The notes under the pieces are model-generated. The model was not told where the DNA came from, did not search any database, and saw nothing but the letters and a program-made list of their open reading frames with translations. From the NCBI GenBank assembly GCA_026770615.1, contig MU631321.1, positions 483,791-494,578 of the forward strand: a stretch of 10,788 bases of DNA. The letters are read 5' to 3'. This document shows, piece by piece, positions 1 to 5,970 of the stretch (the first letter of the stretch is position 1; the number at the start of each line of letters is the position of its first letter). Source of the DNA: Pavlovales sp. CCMP2436 (lineage: Eukaryota; Haptophyta; Pavlovophyceae; Pavlovales). Position numbers and translations under genes: made by a program.

Positions 1-32
<32 letters not shown>

Positions 33-283
33 TGACGGGTTTTTTTTGGGGTAGGAAACGTACTGGTGCGGGGCGAGTTGGGGGGCAAAAGTGGGGACGG
101 GTTCGGAAGGGCGCGGGGAGGGCCGGGAAGGGGCGCATGACTTAAAACCCAGCAGATTTTAAAAAGGAATGCTTTGGGCACACTGGGGGCTCGCGGGCAC
201 ACTGGGGGAATATTGGTTATCAGTTCGGAATTTGGTTTTGGAGCAAAAAGGGGCTGAACGCGGCGTGCACTTGATGGGGCCTT
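1..283. other. Poly-A edge and G-rich sequence, no gene
   Basis: The first 29 bases are all A and are followed by G-rich sequence with runs such as TTTTTTTTGGGG. The A run could be the 3' tail of a retroposed element lying upstream or an assembly edge; only the run itself is visible. From 30 to 283 no repeat, RNA or convincing coding sequence was seen. Open frames here are short and have no recognisable protein character. Confidence 0.5.
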
Positions 284-390
284 GCCTCGAGATCGTACTT
301 CTCTCGATCGACTCCGACTGGCTTCGAGGATTGGTGAAGGTTGGTGGGGGTTGGTGAAGGTCGAAAACAACCTTCACCATTCGTTCGCAT
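284..390 (+). repeat. Direct repeat unit 1 (pairs with 871-960)
   Basis: The segment starting GCCTCGAGATCGT, continuing through CTCTCGATCGACTCC and ending in CAACCTTCACCATTCGTTCGCAT recurs in the same orientation at 871-960. The main difference is an extra GGTTGGTGGGGGTTGGTGAA stretch here. It overlaps the left arm of the fold-back repeat starting at 352. Confidence 0.75.
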
Positions 391-826
391 ACTGAGAGGC
401 CTACTGCGGACCTTGCATTTTGCCTTTGGTGGAGGATGAAGGCTCGAAAAGTTTTTCGTGGGCGATCCCGTTCCGCTGGCTGCTATTCTGGTGCTTTTTA
501 GTAATATTTCTTTTAACGACATATAGTACAGGGGATCGCGGGCAATAAGAACGGCGCTTTTTGAGGCTGAGGCTGAGTTTCTTAGCAAATTACATACAAA
601 TTATGCTTAACTTTGCTTAAATTACATACAAACAATGCAAAAAAAGAGGCTCAGTTTCTTAACACGACGGTTTCTTATTGCCCGCGATCCCCTGTACTCA
701 CAGGTAAAAAAAAAACCACAAACTTATTTAGAGAGAAATCCTTTATCCTTCACCAAAATAATGAGAGGTCCGCAGAAGGCCTCTCGGTATGCGAACGAAT
801 GGTGAAGGTTGTTTTCAACCTTCACC
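352..826. mobile_element. Fold-back inverted-repeat element, arms about 90 bp
   Basis: The left arm (352-442) and right arm (740-826) are reverse complements over roughly 85-90 bp with scattered mismatches. Landmarks are CATTCGTTCGCATAC, GAGAGGCC and CTGCGGACC on the left, and GTCCGCAG, GGCCTCTC and GTATGCGAACGAATG on the right. There is no coding sequence between the arms; the interior holds a complete smaller MITE (529-694). Part of the arm occurs again at 1319-1398, so it belongs to a dispersed family. Non-autonomous fold-back DNA transposon is the best reading. Local inverted duplication is the alternative. No target-site duplication was recognised. Confidence 0.6.
529..694. mobile_element. 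166-bp TA-flanked MITE, perfect 23-bp terminal inverted repeats
   Basis: The left end (529-551) begins CAGGGGATCGCGGGCAATAA, and the right end (672-694) is its exact reverse complement over 23 bases. Both ends are bordered by TA (527-528 and 695-696), the target duplication used by the IS630/Tc1/mariner superfamily. The interior is AT-rich and non-coding. It carries two same-orientation copies of GAGGCTSAGTTTCTTA (near 568-583 and 646-661) and a duplicated AAATTACATACAAA. It encodes no transposase, so a partner elsewhere would have mobilised it. The superfamily assignment rests only on the TA flanks and CAG ends. Confidence 0.8.
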
Positions 827-850
827 AACCTTCACCAACCTTCACCAACC
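816..850 (+). repeat. Short tandem repeat, 10-bp unit AACCTTCACC
   Basis: The decamer AACCTTCACC is repeated three times head to tail after the hairpin at 801-826. The unit is half of the GGTGAAGGTTG/CAACCTTCACC palindrome that occurs throughout 340-960, so the array probably grew by slippage within that repeat. Confidence 0.7.
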
Positions 851-870
851 CCCCTCATCCTCGAATGGCT

Positions 871-960
871 GCCTCGAGATCGTCACACCTTCTCTCGATC
901 GACTCCAACTGGTTTCGAGGATGGTGAAGGTTGAAAACAACCTTCACCATTCGTTCGCAT
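871..960 (+). repeat. Direct repeat unit 2 (pairs with 284-390)
   Basis: This is a second copy of the 284-390 unit. It contains GGTGAAGGTTGAAAACAACC followed by TTCACCATTCGTTCGCAT. That stretch is the exact reverse complement of 789-826, so the two segments could pair across about 95 bases. Each is also internally self-complementary (GGTGAAGGTTG with CAACCTTCACC). Confidence 0.75.
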
Positions 961-1066
961 CGTCGATTGTCGTGTGTTTGATCTGACTCAGCGGTGGGGA
1001 CGGTATCCGTGTGATCGGAAGAGGTCCCTGGGTCCGAGTGTTTTCTCAACGCTTGGGTGCAGGTTG
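961..1066. other. Unassigned spacer
   Basis: This single-copy sequence lies between the nested repeats and the next inverted-repeat element. No coding, RNA or repeat feature was recognised. Confidence 0.4.
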
Positions 1067-1273
1067 TCTTATGAATAAGATTAACCGTTAGACTAATCCC
1101 ACTAATCGCTAGACTAATCCCACTAATCGATGCCTGAATATTCGGCCATGATTGGATGGGGCTCGAACCTGGGACTCCCGATCTTGTTATGGATAAGACT
1201 AACCGTGAGACTAATCCCACTAATCGATTAGAGGGATTATCGGGATTAGTCTAACGGTTAATCTTATCCAAAA
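1067..1273. mobile_element. About 207-bp inverted-repeat element with a putative 7-bp target duplication
   Basis: The left end contains AAGATTAACCGTTAGACTAA followed by TCCC (1077-1100). Its exact reverse complement occurs at 1242-1265. The motif is repeated internally: ACTAATCCCACTAATCG occurs three times. A further copy at 1190-1229 faces the right end and forms a roughly 80-nt hairpin with 1233-1269. CAGGTTG lies immediately outside both ends (1060-1066 and 1274-1280), a candidate target-site duplication. There is no coding capacity. It is probably a non-autonomous DNA element. Confidence 0.6.
1142..1220 (-). repeat. tRNA-like segment with A- and B-box geometry (possible SINE remnant)
   Basis: On the minus strand GGTTCGAGCCC (1169 to 1159) fits the RNA polymerase III B box. 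TAGTCTCACGG (1213 to 1203) fits the A-box consensus with one mismatch. Their starts are 44 bases apart, as between tRNA positions 8 and 52. The T stem and acceptor do not pair, so this is not a functional tRNA gene. Because the A-box-like part belongs to the repeated motif of the surrounding element, the match may be chance. Confidence 0.25.
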
Positions 1274-1318
1274 CAGGTTGACCCAGCCGGAGACGGACGT
1301 TAATTTAGAAATTTACAC

Positions 1319-1398
1319 ACTGAGAGGCCTACTGCGGACCTCTCATTTTGGTGAAGGATGAAAGATTTTCACCCGAAAAGTATTTCGTGGGCGATCAA
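1319..1398 (+). repeat. Third copy of the fold-back arm sequence
   Basis: ACTGAGAGGCCTACTGCGGA, then a CATTTTG segment, GGTGAAGGATGAA and finally CGAAAAG-TATTTCGTGGGCGATC match 391-475 in order and orientation with small indels. It also matches the complement of 740-791. The copy has no visible partner arm, so it is a solo fragment of the same family. Confidence 0.7.
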
Positions 1399-1440
1399 GA
1401 TTTTTTCAAGTCGAAAATGTAAGATAGTGTGATAATACCG

Positions 1441-1640
1441 GTGTCACATAGTAGCCTACCGCCCCGCCAGCTTTTGTTCATGAACAGGCACCACTTCTGG
1501 CGGCTAATGAATGAACAGGCAACTGAGCCGCTCCGAGCTCCGCCCTATTGAGAGCCTAGTGAAGGCAAATGAACAGCCTCTGTTCGTTCATTGGCTCATG
1601 AATTGTTCATTTGCTGTCCATGAACGCTAACGTGAATAAC
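1441..1640. other. Non-coding spacer with clustered TGTTCA/TGAACA motifs
   Basis: There are six or more hexamers TGTTCA or TGAACA within about 150 bases. They include the palindrome TGTTCATGAACA near 1476 and the inverted pair AATGAACAG ... CTGTTCGTTCATT (1568-1595). The cluster lies just upstream of the tandem repeat and the open frame beginning at 1640. It could be a binding-site cluster or a degenerate small repeat. No TATA box or coding sequence was seen. Confidence 0.3.
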
Positions 1641-2467
1641 CGATACGGAAATCGGACACGGAAATCGGACACGGAAAAATCGGACACGGAAAAATCGGAC
1701 ACGGAAAATCGGACACGGAAAAATCGGACACGGAAAAATCGGACACGGAAAAATCGGACACGGAAAAATCGGACACGGAAAAATCGGACACGGACACGCT
1801 CGGACACGCTCGGAACGACGGAGCAGCCTGTCAGCGCGCCGATCTGAAGGGATGGCTCAAGGACGCGTGCCTCTCGCACCTGTTCCCGACGCTGGTGATG
1901 CTCGGTGTGGAGCAGCCGTTTGACGTGCGCTGCCTCGATGAGCACCCGGAGGCGGAGGCAGCTATCGAGGCGCTGCTCAAGAAGCAGATGATGCGGAACT
2001 GCTGGATGGGACTTCGCGCAACGTTGCGCGACGGTGGCACGGGCGTCGAGATGTCCTGCGACGAGATCGCCTCGAGCGCCGGCGCGGAACAGGACCAGGC
2101 GCTCGGAGGCAGAAACGACGATTCGGGCTCGGAGGTAGACGCGCCGCAGATCAACAAGAACCCGGCGGCCACTAACAAGCCGTTCGCGTCTGGAGCGCCG
2201 CCTCCTTGGCCGGACCTGGGGAAAGTGAATGAAGTGGAGGAAGATCCGCCCGAGCTGGAGGAAGTGGGGGAGAAAGTGGGGGAGATCCACCCCACCTGGG
2301 ATGACGCGGGTCCCTTGCCTGTGCGCGCACTGCCCATCCTGTTCATGTTCCCGGGGCTTACCCACGAACATGCGCGCACAATTATCATCGTGAGCCGCCA
2401 GCCCCCCCGCGCTGCCCACGCTACCCGCGCCTCGGCACCCTACCACACCTCTCCTGACCTCCTCTAG
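1640..2467 (+). CDS. Hypothetical protein or exon with N-terminal DTEKS repeats
   Basis: This frame is open from 1640 to the TAG at 2465-2467. It has no ATG until 1895, so either translation starts at 1895 (190 residues) or the segment is an exon joined to upstream sequence. Reading through the tandem repeat gives Asp-Thr-Glu-Lys-Ser units and then the best coding-like part from 1841: DLKGWLKDACLSHLFPTLV, a Glu/Ala helix ending in ALLKKQMMRNCWMGLRATLR, and an acidic, Pro-rich stretch (PWPDLGKVNEVEEDPPELEE, about residues 105-125 from the ATG at 1895). Third positions are strongly G/C, unlike the flanks. The last 20 or so residues look less protein-like, so the true end may be an exon boundary. 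No family is recognised. The long minus-strand frame across it reads as low-complexity Arg/Val and is probably a shadow. Confidence 0.4.
   Translation, partial: PIRKSDTEIGHGKIGHGKIGHGKSDTEKSDTEKSDTEKSDTEKSDTEKSDTDTLGHARNDGAACQRADLKGWLKDACLSHLFPTLVMLGVEQPFDVRCLDEHPEAEAAIEALLKKQMMRNCWMGLRATLRDGGTGVEMSCDEIASSAGAEQDQALGGRNDDSGSEVDAPQINKNPAATNKPFASGAPPPWPDLGKVNEVEEDPPELEEVGEKVGEIHPTWDDAGPLPVRALPILFMFPGLTHEHARTIIIVSRQPPRAAHATRASAPYHTSPDLL
1653..1816 (+). repeat. 15-bp tandem repeat, about 10 units (CGGACACGGAAAAAT)
   Basis: Units begin at 1653, 1666, 1681, 1696, 1710, 1725, 1740, 1755, 1770 and 1785. Lengths are 13, 15, 15, 14 and then 15 bases; the variation is entirely in the A-run. The last units degrade to CGGACACGCT. 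The dominant 15-bp period equals five codons and reads Asp-Thr-Glu-Lys-Ser in the frame of the downstream open reading frame. Confidence 0.9.
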
Positions 2468-2777
2468 GCCAGAGCATCTCCGCGCGAATTTCTGACCTGC
2501 GGCCGCCGCGCGCGCGACTCCTGCTGCTCCCGCGCGCACAGAGGTCCGAGGCGCAGATGGCCCGTTAGGGCACAATGGTGGCCAAATTCCGACGCCGCCC
2601 AGCCCACACCTGCAGCCTGCAGCTTGAAGAGTGGCGATTGGCGGTCGGTGCGGTGCGCTGGTGCGGTCACCAGCGCAGAACATGCTGGCACCACCACAGA
2701 GTCACAGACTGCGCAGAGGCCTAATTTAGTGGCCTGGATTGTGCACACTGAATTAGTACCACCCTTGATCTCACGCC
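2468..2777. other. GC-rich intergenic sequence
   Basis: No RNA, repeat or convincing gene was seen. A minus-strand frame stays open here, but its sequence is rich in Arg, Ala and Cys with no motif, as expected by chance in GC-rich DNA. The 300 bases upstream of the ATG at 2778 show no clear TATA box. Confidence 0.4.
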
Positions 2778-3195
2778 ATGTCGCTGTCCCTCGACCAGAT
2801 GCTGTCCCTCAAGCTCGTCGTCGCCGCCACCTTCGAGAACGAGTCCGGCCACGGACGCCGCATGATCCAGGCGGAGGAAGCCGTTGCGGCGACGCGCGTC
2901 TTCGAGGGCAACGCGCGAGCAGCCGCGACGAGGCGCGCCGCAGCCAAGGTGCCCGTCTCTGCCGTCGCCAAGGGCATCGCGAAGATGGCCGCCACGAGGT
3001 GCGCCGCAGCCAGCTCCGCAGTCGCCGAGGACTACGCGCGGGCGGCCGCGACGCGACGCCCAGCGGCCCGGCTCCGCCGTCTACGAGGACAACATGCAGG
3101 CCGCGGCGAGCCGCGCTTAAAACACCATCATGGACAACAAGCAGCAGACGATCTACCTCATCGTGGTCGACGGCATCCTCGAGAACGCATGCTAG
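2778..3195 (+). pseudogene. Broken gene with 19-20-residue Ala-rich repeats, unknown function
   Basis: The ATG at 2778 sits in CGCCATGTC and opens MSLSLDQMLSLKLVVAATFE, followed by about four degenerate repeats. Two units are SAVAKGIAKMAATRCAAAS and SAVAEDYARAAATRRPA. A further unit, GSAVYEDNMQAAASRA, appears only in another reading frame. Aligning the units at the DNA level shows one extra C at about 3064-3067. After that shift a TAA (3118-3120) interrupts a plausible continuation (NTIMDNKQQTIYLIVVDGIL) that ends at TAG 3193-3195. So one insertion and one nonsense codon break an ancestral frame of about 138 codons. The predicted protein would be helical, Ala/Arg-rich and lacks a signal peptide or membrane segment. 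No family is recognised. The alternative is an intact 165-residue protein in the first frame, but its C-terminal third is Arg/His low complexity. Confidence 0.55.
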
Positions 3196-3790
3196 AGGCC
3201 GAGCCGCATGAGCCACGCGCGAGCGCAGCCCTCCCCCCCATCGTGAACATATATATATATAGCCAGAGTAGTTAGTGAGTCTCAGAGCACAGATAATAAT
3301 GGCCAAACATCTTATTTGCAAATCACGATGTGCAGTGCAAGGGCGCAGAAGACTGCAAATAAGTCCAAGCGACCAGTGCCTGAAAGGCAGCCACCCTGCG
3401 CAGACTACTCAGATATATGAATCCGATCATAAACCTCTCCCTTGTTGGGATGCAAAGCTCTCAGACCCAGACCTGGTGCAAACTGCTGAGCCGCTTATAT
3501 TTGTAACATTAATCCCCCTCAGTAAATAGTGATAGCCAGCGCAGCCGACTACGGCACGCAGCAGGCAATGGGGCAATGTTTCTAAGATAGGCTTCGGGCA
3601 GTACTTCCGCCTAGAGGAATGGATACAATTGGAATTGGAGGCGCAACAGGCTCTAATCTTAGAGGAAAGAACTTTTCTGAGTGTCTAGAAGAACAAGTAA
3701 GCAACAAAATAATTAAAACCCTGAAATGGACGACGCAGCGCTCAGACCAGCACGACTTTCAGGACACTCAGACGCCAGCTCATATCCCTC
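3196..3790. other. No gene recognised; contains an (AT)6 microsatellite
   Basis: ATATATATATAT lies at 3249-3260. The remainder shows only short open frames without motifs. One of about 80 codons (ending at 3529) opens with GTG rather than ATG and has no recognisable family. The sequence from 3540 to 3790 may be 3' flank of the preceding pseudogene or unrelated single-copy DNA. Confidence 0.4.
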
Positions 3791-4664
3791 ATACGCGCGT
3801 TATTTTGTAACCCCCCCCTTCTCCTTCTGTGGGCACTTTTGTGAGGGAACGTTGAACGTACCCCCCCTAACCCCGCGGGCTGCGGCCGCGAACGTTGAAC
3901 GTACACCCCTTACGTTCCATTTGGCAAACAGAGGCCGGAACAACCCCCCCTCGCTCCTTTTGAAGAAGAGGCCGGAATGACCCCCCCCTCATTTTTTTTT
4001 CGAATGACGTTGAACGACCCCCGTATTACCACGTTCCATTTATTATATAAATAGCCATTTATGACCTAATATTGTACGAATCTAGACCTCGAAGTGTCCG
4101 CCCCTGCCCCTGGGAGAGAGTTGATCCCGCGTTGATTTTCAAGTCAGCCGCCCGGAAACCATCTGTCAGCTCATCACATACCACCAGAAGCCAGCTCGGC
4201 CAGCGTGGGAACCAAGCGCAGATCTGCACCGAGCGTAGATCTACGCTCGACCTTGGCGCTCAGCGCTAGGCGCTTGGCGCTTGGCGCCGCAGATCTGCGC
4301 CGAGCGCCGAGCGCCAAGCGCCGAGCGCCAAGCGCCGAGCGCCAAGCGCCCGCCAAGCGAGCGCCGAGCGCAGAGCGCAGAGCGCCGAGCGCCCGCCGAG
4401 CGCCGAGCGCCTAGCGCAAAGCGCAGAGCGCAGATCTGTGCCGATCGGGCGGAACGACCCCGCCCCCCTTGCTCCTTTGCGATCAGAGACCGGAACGACC
4501 CCCCCCCTCGCTCCATTTTGAAAAAGGCCGGAACGACCCCCCCCTCGTTATTTTTTCTTCGAATAACGTTAAACGTACCCCTACGTTATTTTTTTCAAAA
4601 GTAACGTTGAACAACCCCCCCTACAGAAGGAAAAGGGGGGGGGTTACAAAATGATGCGCGTATT
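3791..4664. mobile_element. 874-bp non-coding element with about 40-bp terminal inverted repeats
   Basis: The left end (3791-3833) starts ATACGCGCGTTATTTTGTAA, then C8, then TCTCCTTCTGTGGG. The right end (4619-4663) is its reverse complement with about four differences. Flanks TATCCCTC (3783-3790) and TATTCCTA (4664-4671) agree at six of eight positions, a possible decayed 8-bp target duplication. Inside are five copies of GGCCGGAACGACCCCCC-like units, two on the left (3930-3990) and three on the right (4449-4545). There are also five of AACGTTGAACG (3849, 3890, 4006, 4565 and 4602). All of these units lie in plus orientation. A TATATAAATAG motif occurs at 4044-4054. The centre is a 7-bp minisatellite. 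There is no transposase, so this is a large MITE or fold-back element; the superfamily is not assigned. Confidence 0.65.
4246..4437. repeat. 7-bp minisatellite AGCGCCR with an inverted arm
   Basis: From about 4300 to 4437 the heptamer AGCGCCG/AGCGCCA/AGCGCAG repeats about 18 times, with two 4-base interruptions. Just upstream (4250-4290) the complementary heptamer GGCGCTT occurs, so the two sides can form a GC-rich hairpin. Four AGATCT hexamers punctuate the block (near 4219, 4231, 4292 and 4433). The one at 4231 is the centre of a perfect 18-nt palindrome, GAGCGTAGATCTACGCTC. Open frames over it are Ala/Arg/Ser low complexity and are not genes. Confidence 0.85.
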
Positions 4665-5039
4665 ATTCCTATCTATCAATAGTTAATATTATCACTGAAT
4701 CTACCATGTTCCTCACTTCGACGTAGCGCGGAGCTTGCGCCGGAGCGCTAAAATCGAAGCTTCAATGATTTGTCACACCGCCAGCCAGAACTCTCCTTCA
4801 TTATTATAGTTATAAACTGCAGCCTGAACCCCCCTCTATGGGCATTAATATCTAATACTAATATAAACTGCAAAATCAAATTGGAATAGGAACTAAGTTA
4901 CATGTGAACCCGTGTCTGTGTAATATTTCCGCTCATTCGACCTCCCATCCTCGACGTCGATTCATAACGACGTCACTCTCGCAAGTGAATCCGCCGTGCC
5001 CGCAGGTACCTTCAGCTGCGCCTATGCGCTGAATAATCA
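4665..5039. other. AT-rich single-copy sequence, nothing recognised
   Basis: Two ATAAACTGCA copies (about 4812 and 4864) are the only local repetition noted. No gene, RNA or transposon end was seen. Confidence 0.4.
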
Positions 5040-5367
5040 CCACCACCCGGGCTGCAGAATTTTTCTTTTTGCGCCAGCCGCGGCTGGCGCCAGTCTTTGC
5101 TTTTTGGTGCTGGGTCGTAGCCCCCGTCTTTGGGATTTTGGCGGGGCACAGCCTTAGCCCATCGCCAATCTCAGGGCGTGCAGCGCCCTCAGACTGCGCG
5201 TCAACAAATGCGGGCCTTAAAATAGCTAAAAACGGCTTAAAAGGGCAAACAAAAATCTTCGGAAGGGGCCTTCGGCGGCGCCTCCGGTGGAGCCCTCCCC
5301 GGGGCCCTCCGAGGAGCGAGGGGCCATCGGGGGCCCTGATAGATATTCTAAGAGCCTGCGCCGCCAC
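5040..5367. other. GC-rich block open on both strands, with a perfect 20-bp palindrome
   Basis: A frame is open on the minus strand from 5367 to 4933 (144 codons) and on the plus strand from 5069 to 5416. The minus frame starts with ATG and reads MAAQALRISIRAPDG, then an Arg-rich run and a middle segment with mixed composition (about residues 40-90). The plus frame holds a hydrophobic run (APVFAFWCWVVAPVFGILAG). Neither has a known motif, and which strand is coding, if either, cannot be decided. GCGCCAGCCGCGGCTGGCGC at 5071-5090 is a perfect palindrome. The block has the look of a dispersed repeat. Confidence 0.3.
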
Positions 5368-5407
5368 GGCCGCTGCAAGATTCTATGTATGTAGTCAACT
5401 TATCACA

Positions 5408-5925
5408 CAGTCATAGACGGGCATTAAGAAAGCTGAGAATCCGACTGAGGCCCAGTTTCTTAGGGTTTCTTAGGCCCCCAGTGGCAGTGAGGCCCAGTTT
5501 CTTAATTGTTGATCTGGCTCTGTCTGACCGGCAGTGAGGCTTAGTTTTTGAAGCCTCCTTGTCTGTTATTTCTTAATTGCTTTAGGTATTACTTTCTAGC
5601 CTTACGTCCGCCCCCAGGTAGGGCCTAGCCCCACGTACGTTATCATGAAGGGTCAGAGACAGGGACAGTGCGTGGGCTAGGGTATGGGCAAGAGGAGCAA
5701 GGCTTGGACATGGGTTTAGGGACTAAGTACTCTACCCGGCACGACCGCCGGTCCCTATAAATTATTTCTTATTAAAAATGTAAGAAACCCGCAAAAAATT
5801 GAGGCTAATTTTTTCTTCGTTCTTAAGGTATCTCGCTATTTGAGGCCCACTTTTTTCACTATCTCCCAACAACATTGAGGCCCAGTTTCTTAATGCCCAG
5901 CTTTCTTAATGCCCATTTATGACTG
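5408..5925. mobile_element. 518-bp mariner-type MITE, 30-bp terminal inverted repeats
   Basis: The left end (5408-5437) begins CAGTCATAGACGGGCATTAA, and the right end (5896-5925) is its reverse complement with 27 of 30 bases matching. The right border is TA (5926-5927). The left border is CA, consistent with one change in a TA target duplication. CAGT ends and a TA target point to Tc1/mariner. The interior has no coding sequence but has repeated plus-orientation copies of TGAGGCCCAGTTTCTTA (5446 and 5488), a weaker copy near 5534, part of it at 5841, and another near 5876. The terminal GGGCATTAAGAA and this internal motif link it to the element at 529-694. Confidence 0.75.
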
Positions 5926-5970
5926 TAGTTGGATATCGAAGACGTGTCACAGTCATGCAGTGTGTCACAC

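Noticed and set aside
373..960. CRISPR array from the repeated AACCTTCACC units
   Set aside because: The units are 10 bp, contiguous or irregularly placed and in both orientations, with no regular spacers; the sequence context is eukaryotic.
1142..1220. A functional tRNA gene on the minus strand
   Set aside because: Only the A- and B-box positions fit. The T stem, acceptor stem and anticodon arm cannot be paired.
2460..2490. Resemblance of GAGCATCTCC to the ends of grass PIF/Harbinger elements
   Set aside because: It is a single 10-base match with no inverted partner and no target duplication, and the rest of the window does not look like a grass genome.
1607..2683. 358-codon minus-strand frame
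   Set aside because: It is rich in Arg, Val and Leu with a repetitive C-terminus (RVRFF and DFSVS units) that is the complement of the 15-bp tandem repeat. The plus-strand frame has more protein-like composition, so this is probably a GC-driven shadow.
2809..3321. 170-codon minus-strand frame opposite the repeat-protein pseudogene
   Set aside because: Composition is almost entirely Arg, Leu, Ser and Ala with no motif. The plus-strand repeat units explain the open frame.
3275..3529. 84-codon frame as a gene
   Set aside because: It starts with GTG, has no recognisable motif and lies in sequence with mixed composition; its length is compatible with chance.
4174..4604. Several overlapping 60-107-codon frames on both strands
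   Set aside because: They translate the 7-bp minisatellite in every frame (Ala/Arg/Ser/Pro low complexity), which has no stops by composition.
5408..5925. Solo LTR of an LTR retrotransposon
   Set aside because: The ends are long inverted repeats starting with CAGT next to TA, not TG...CA with a 4-6-bp duplication, and there is no polyadenylation or primer-binding-site context.
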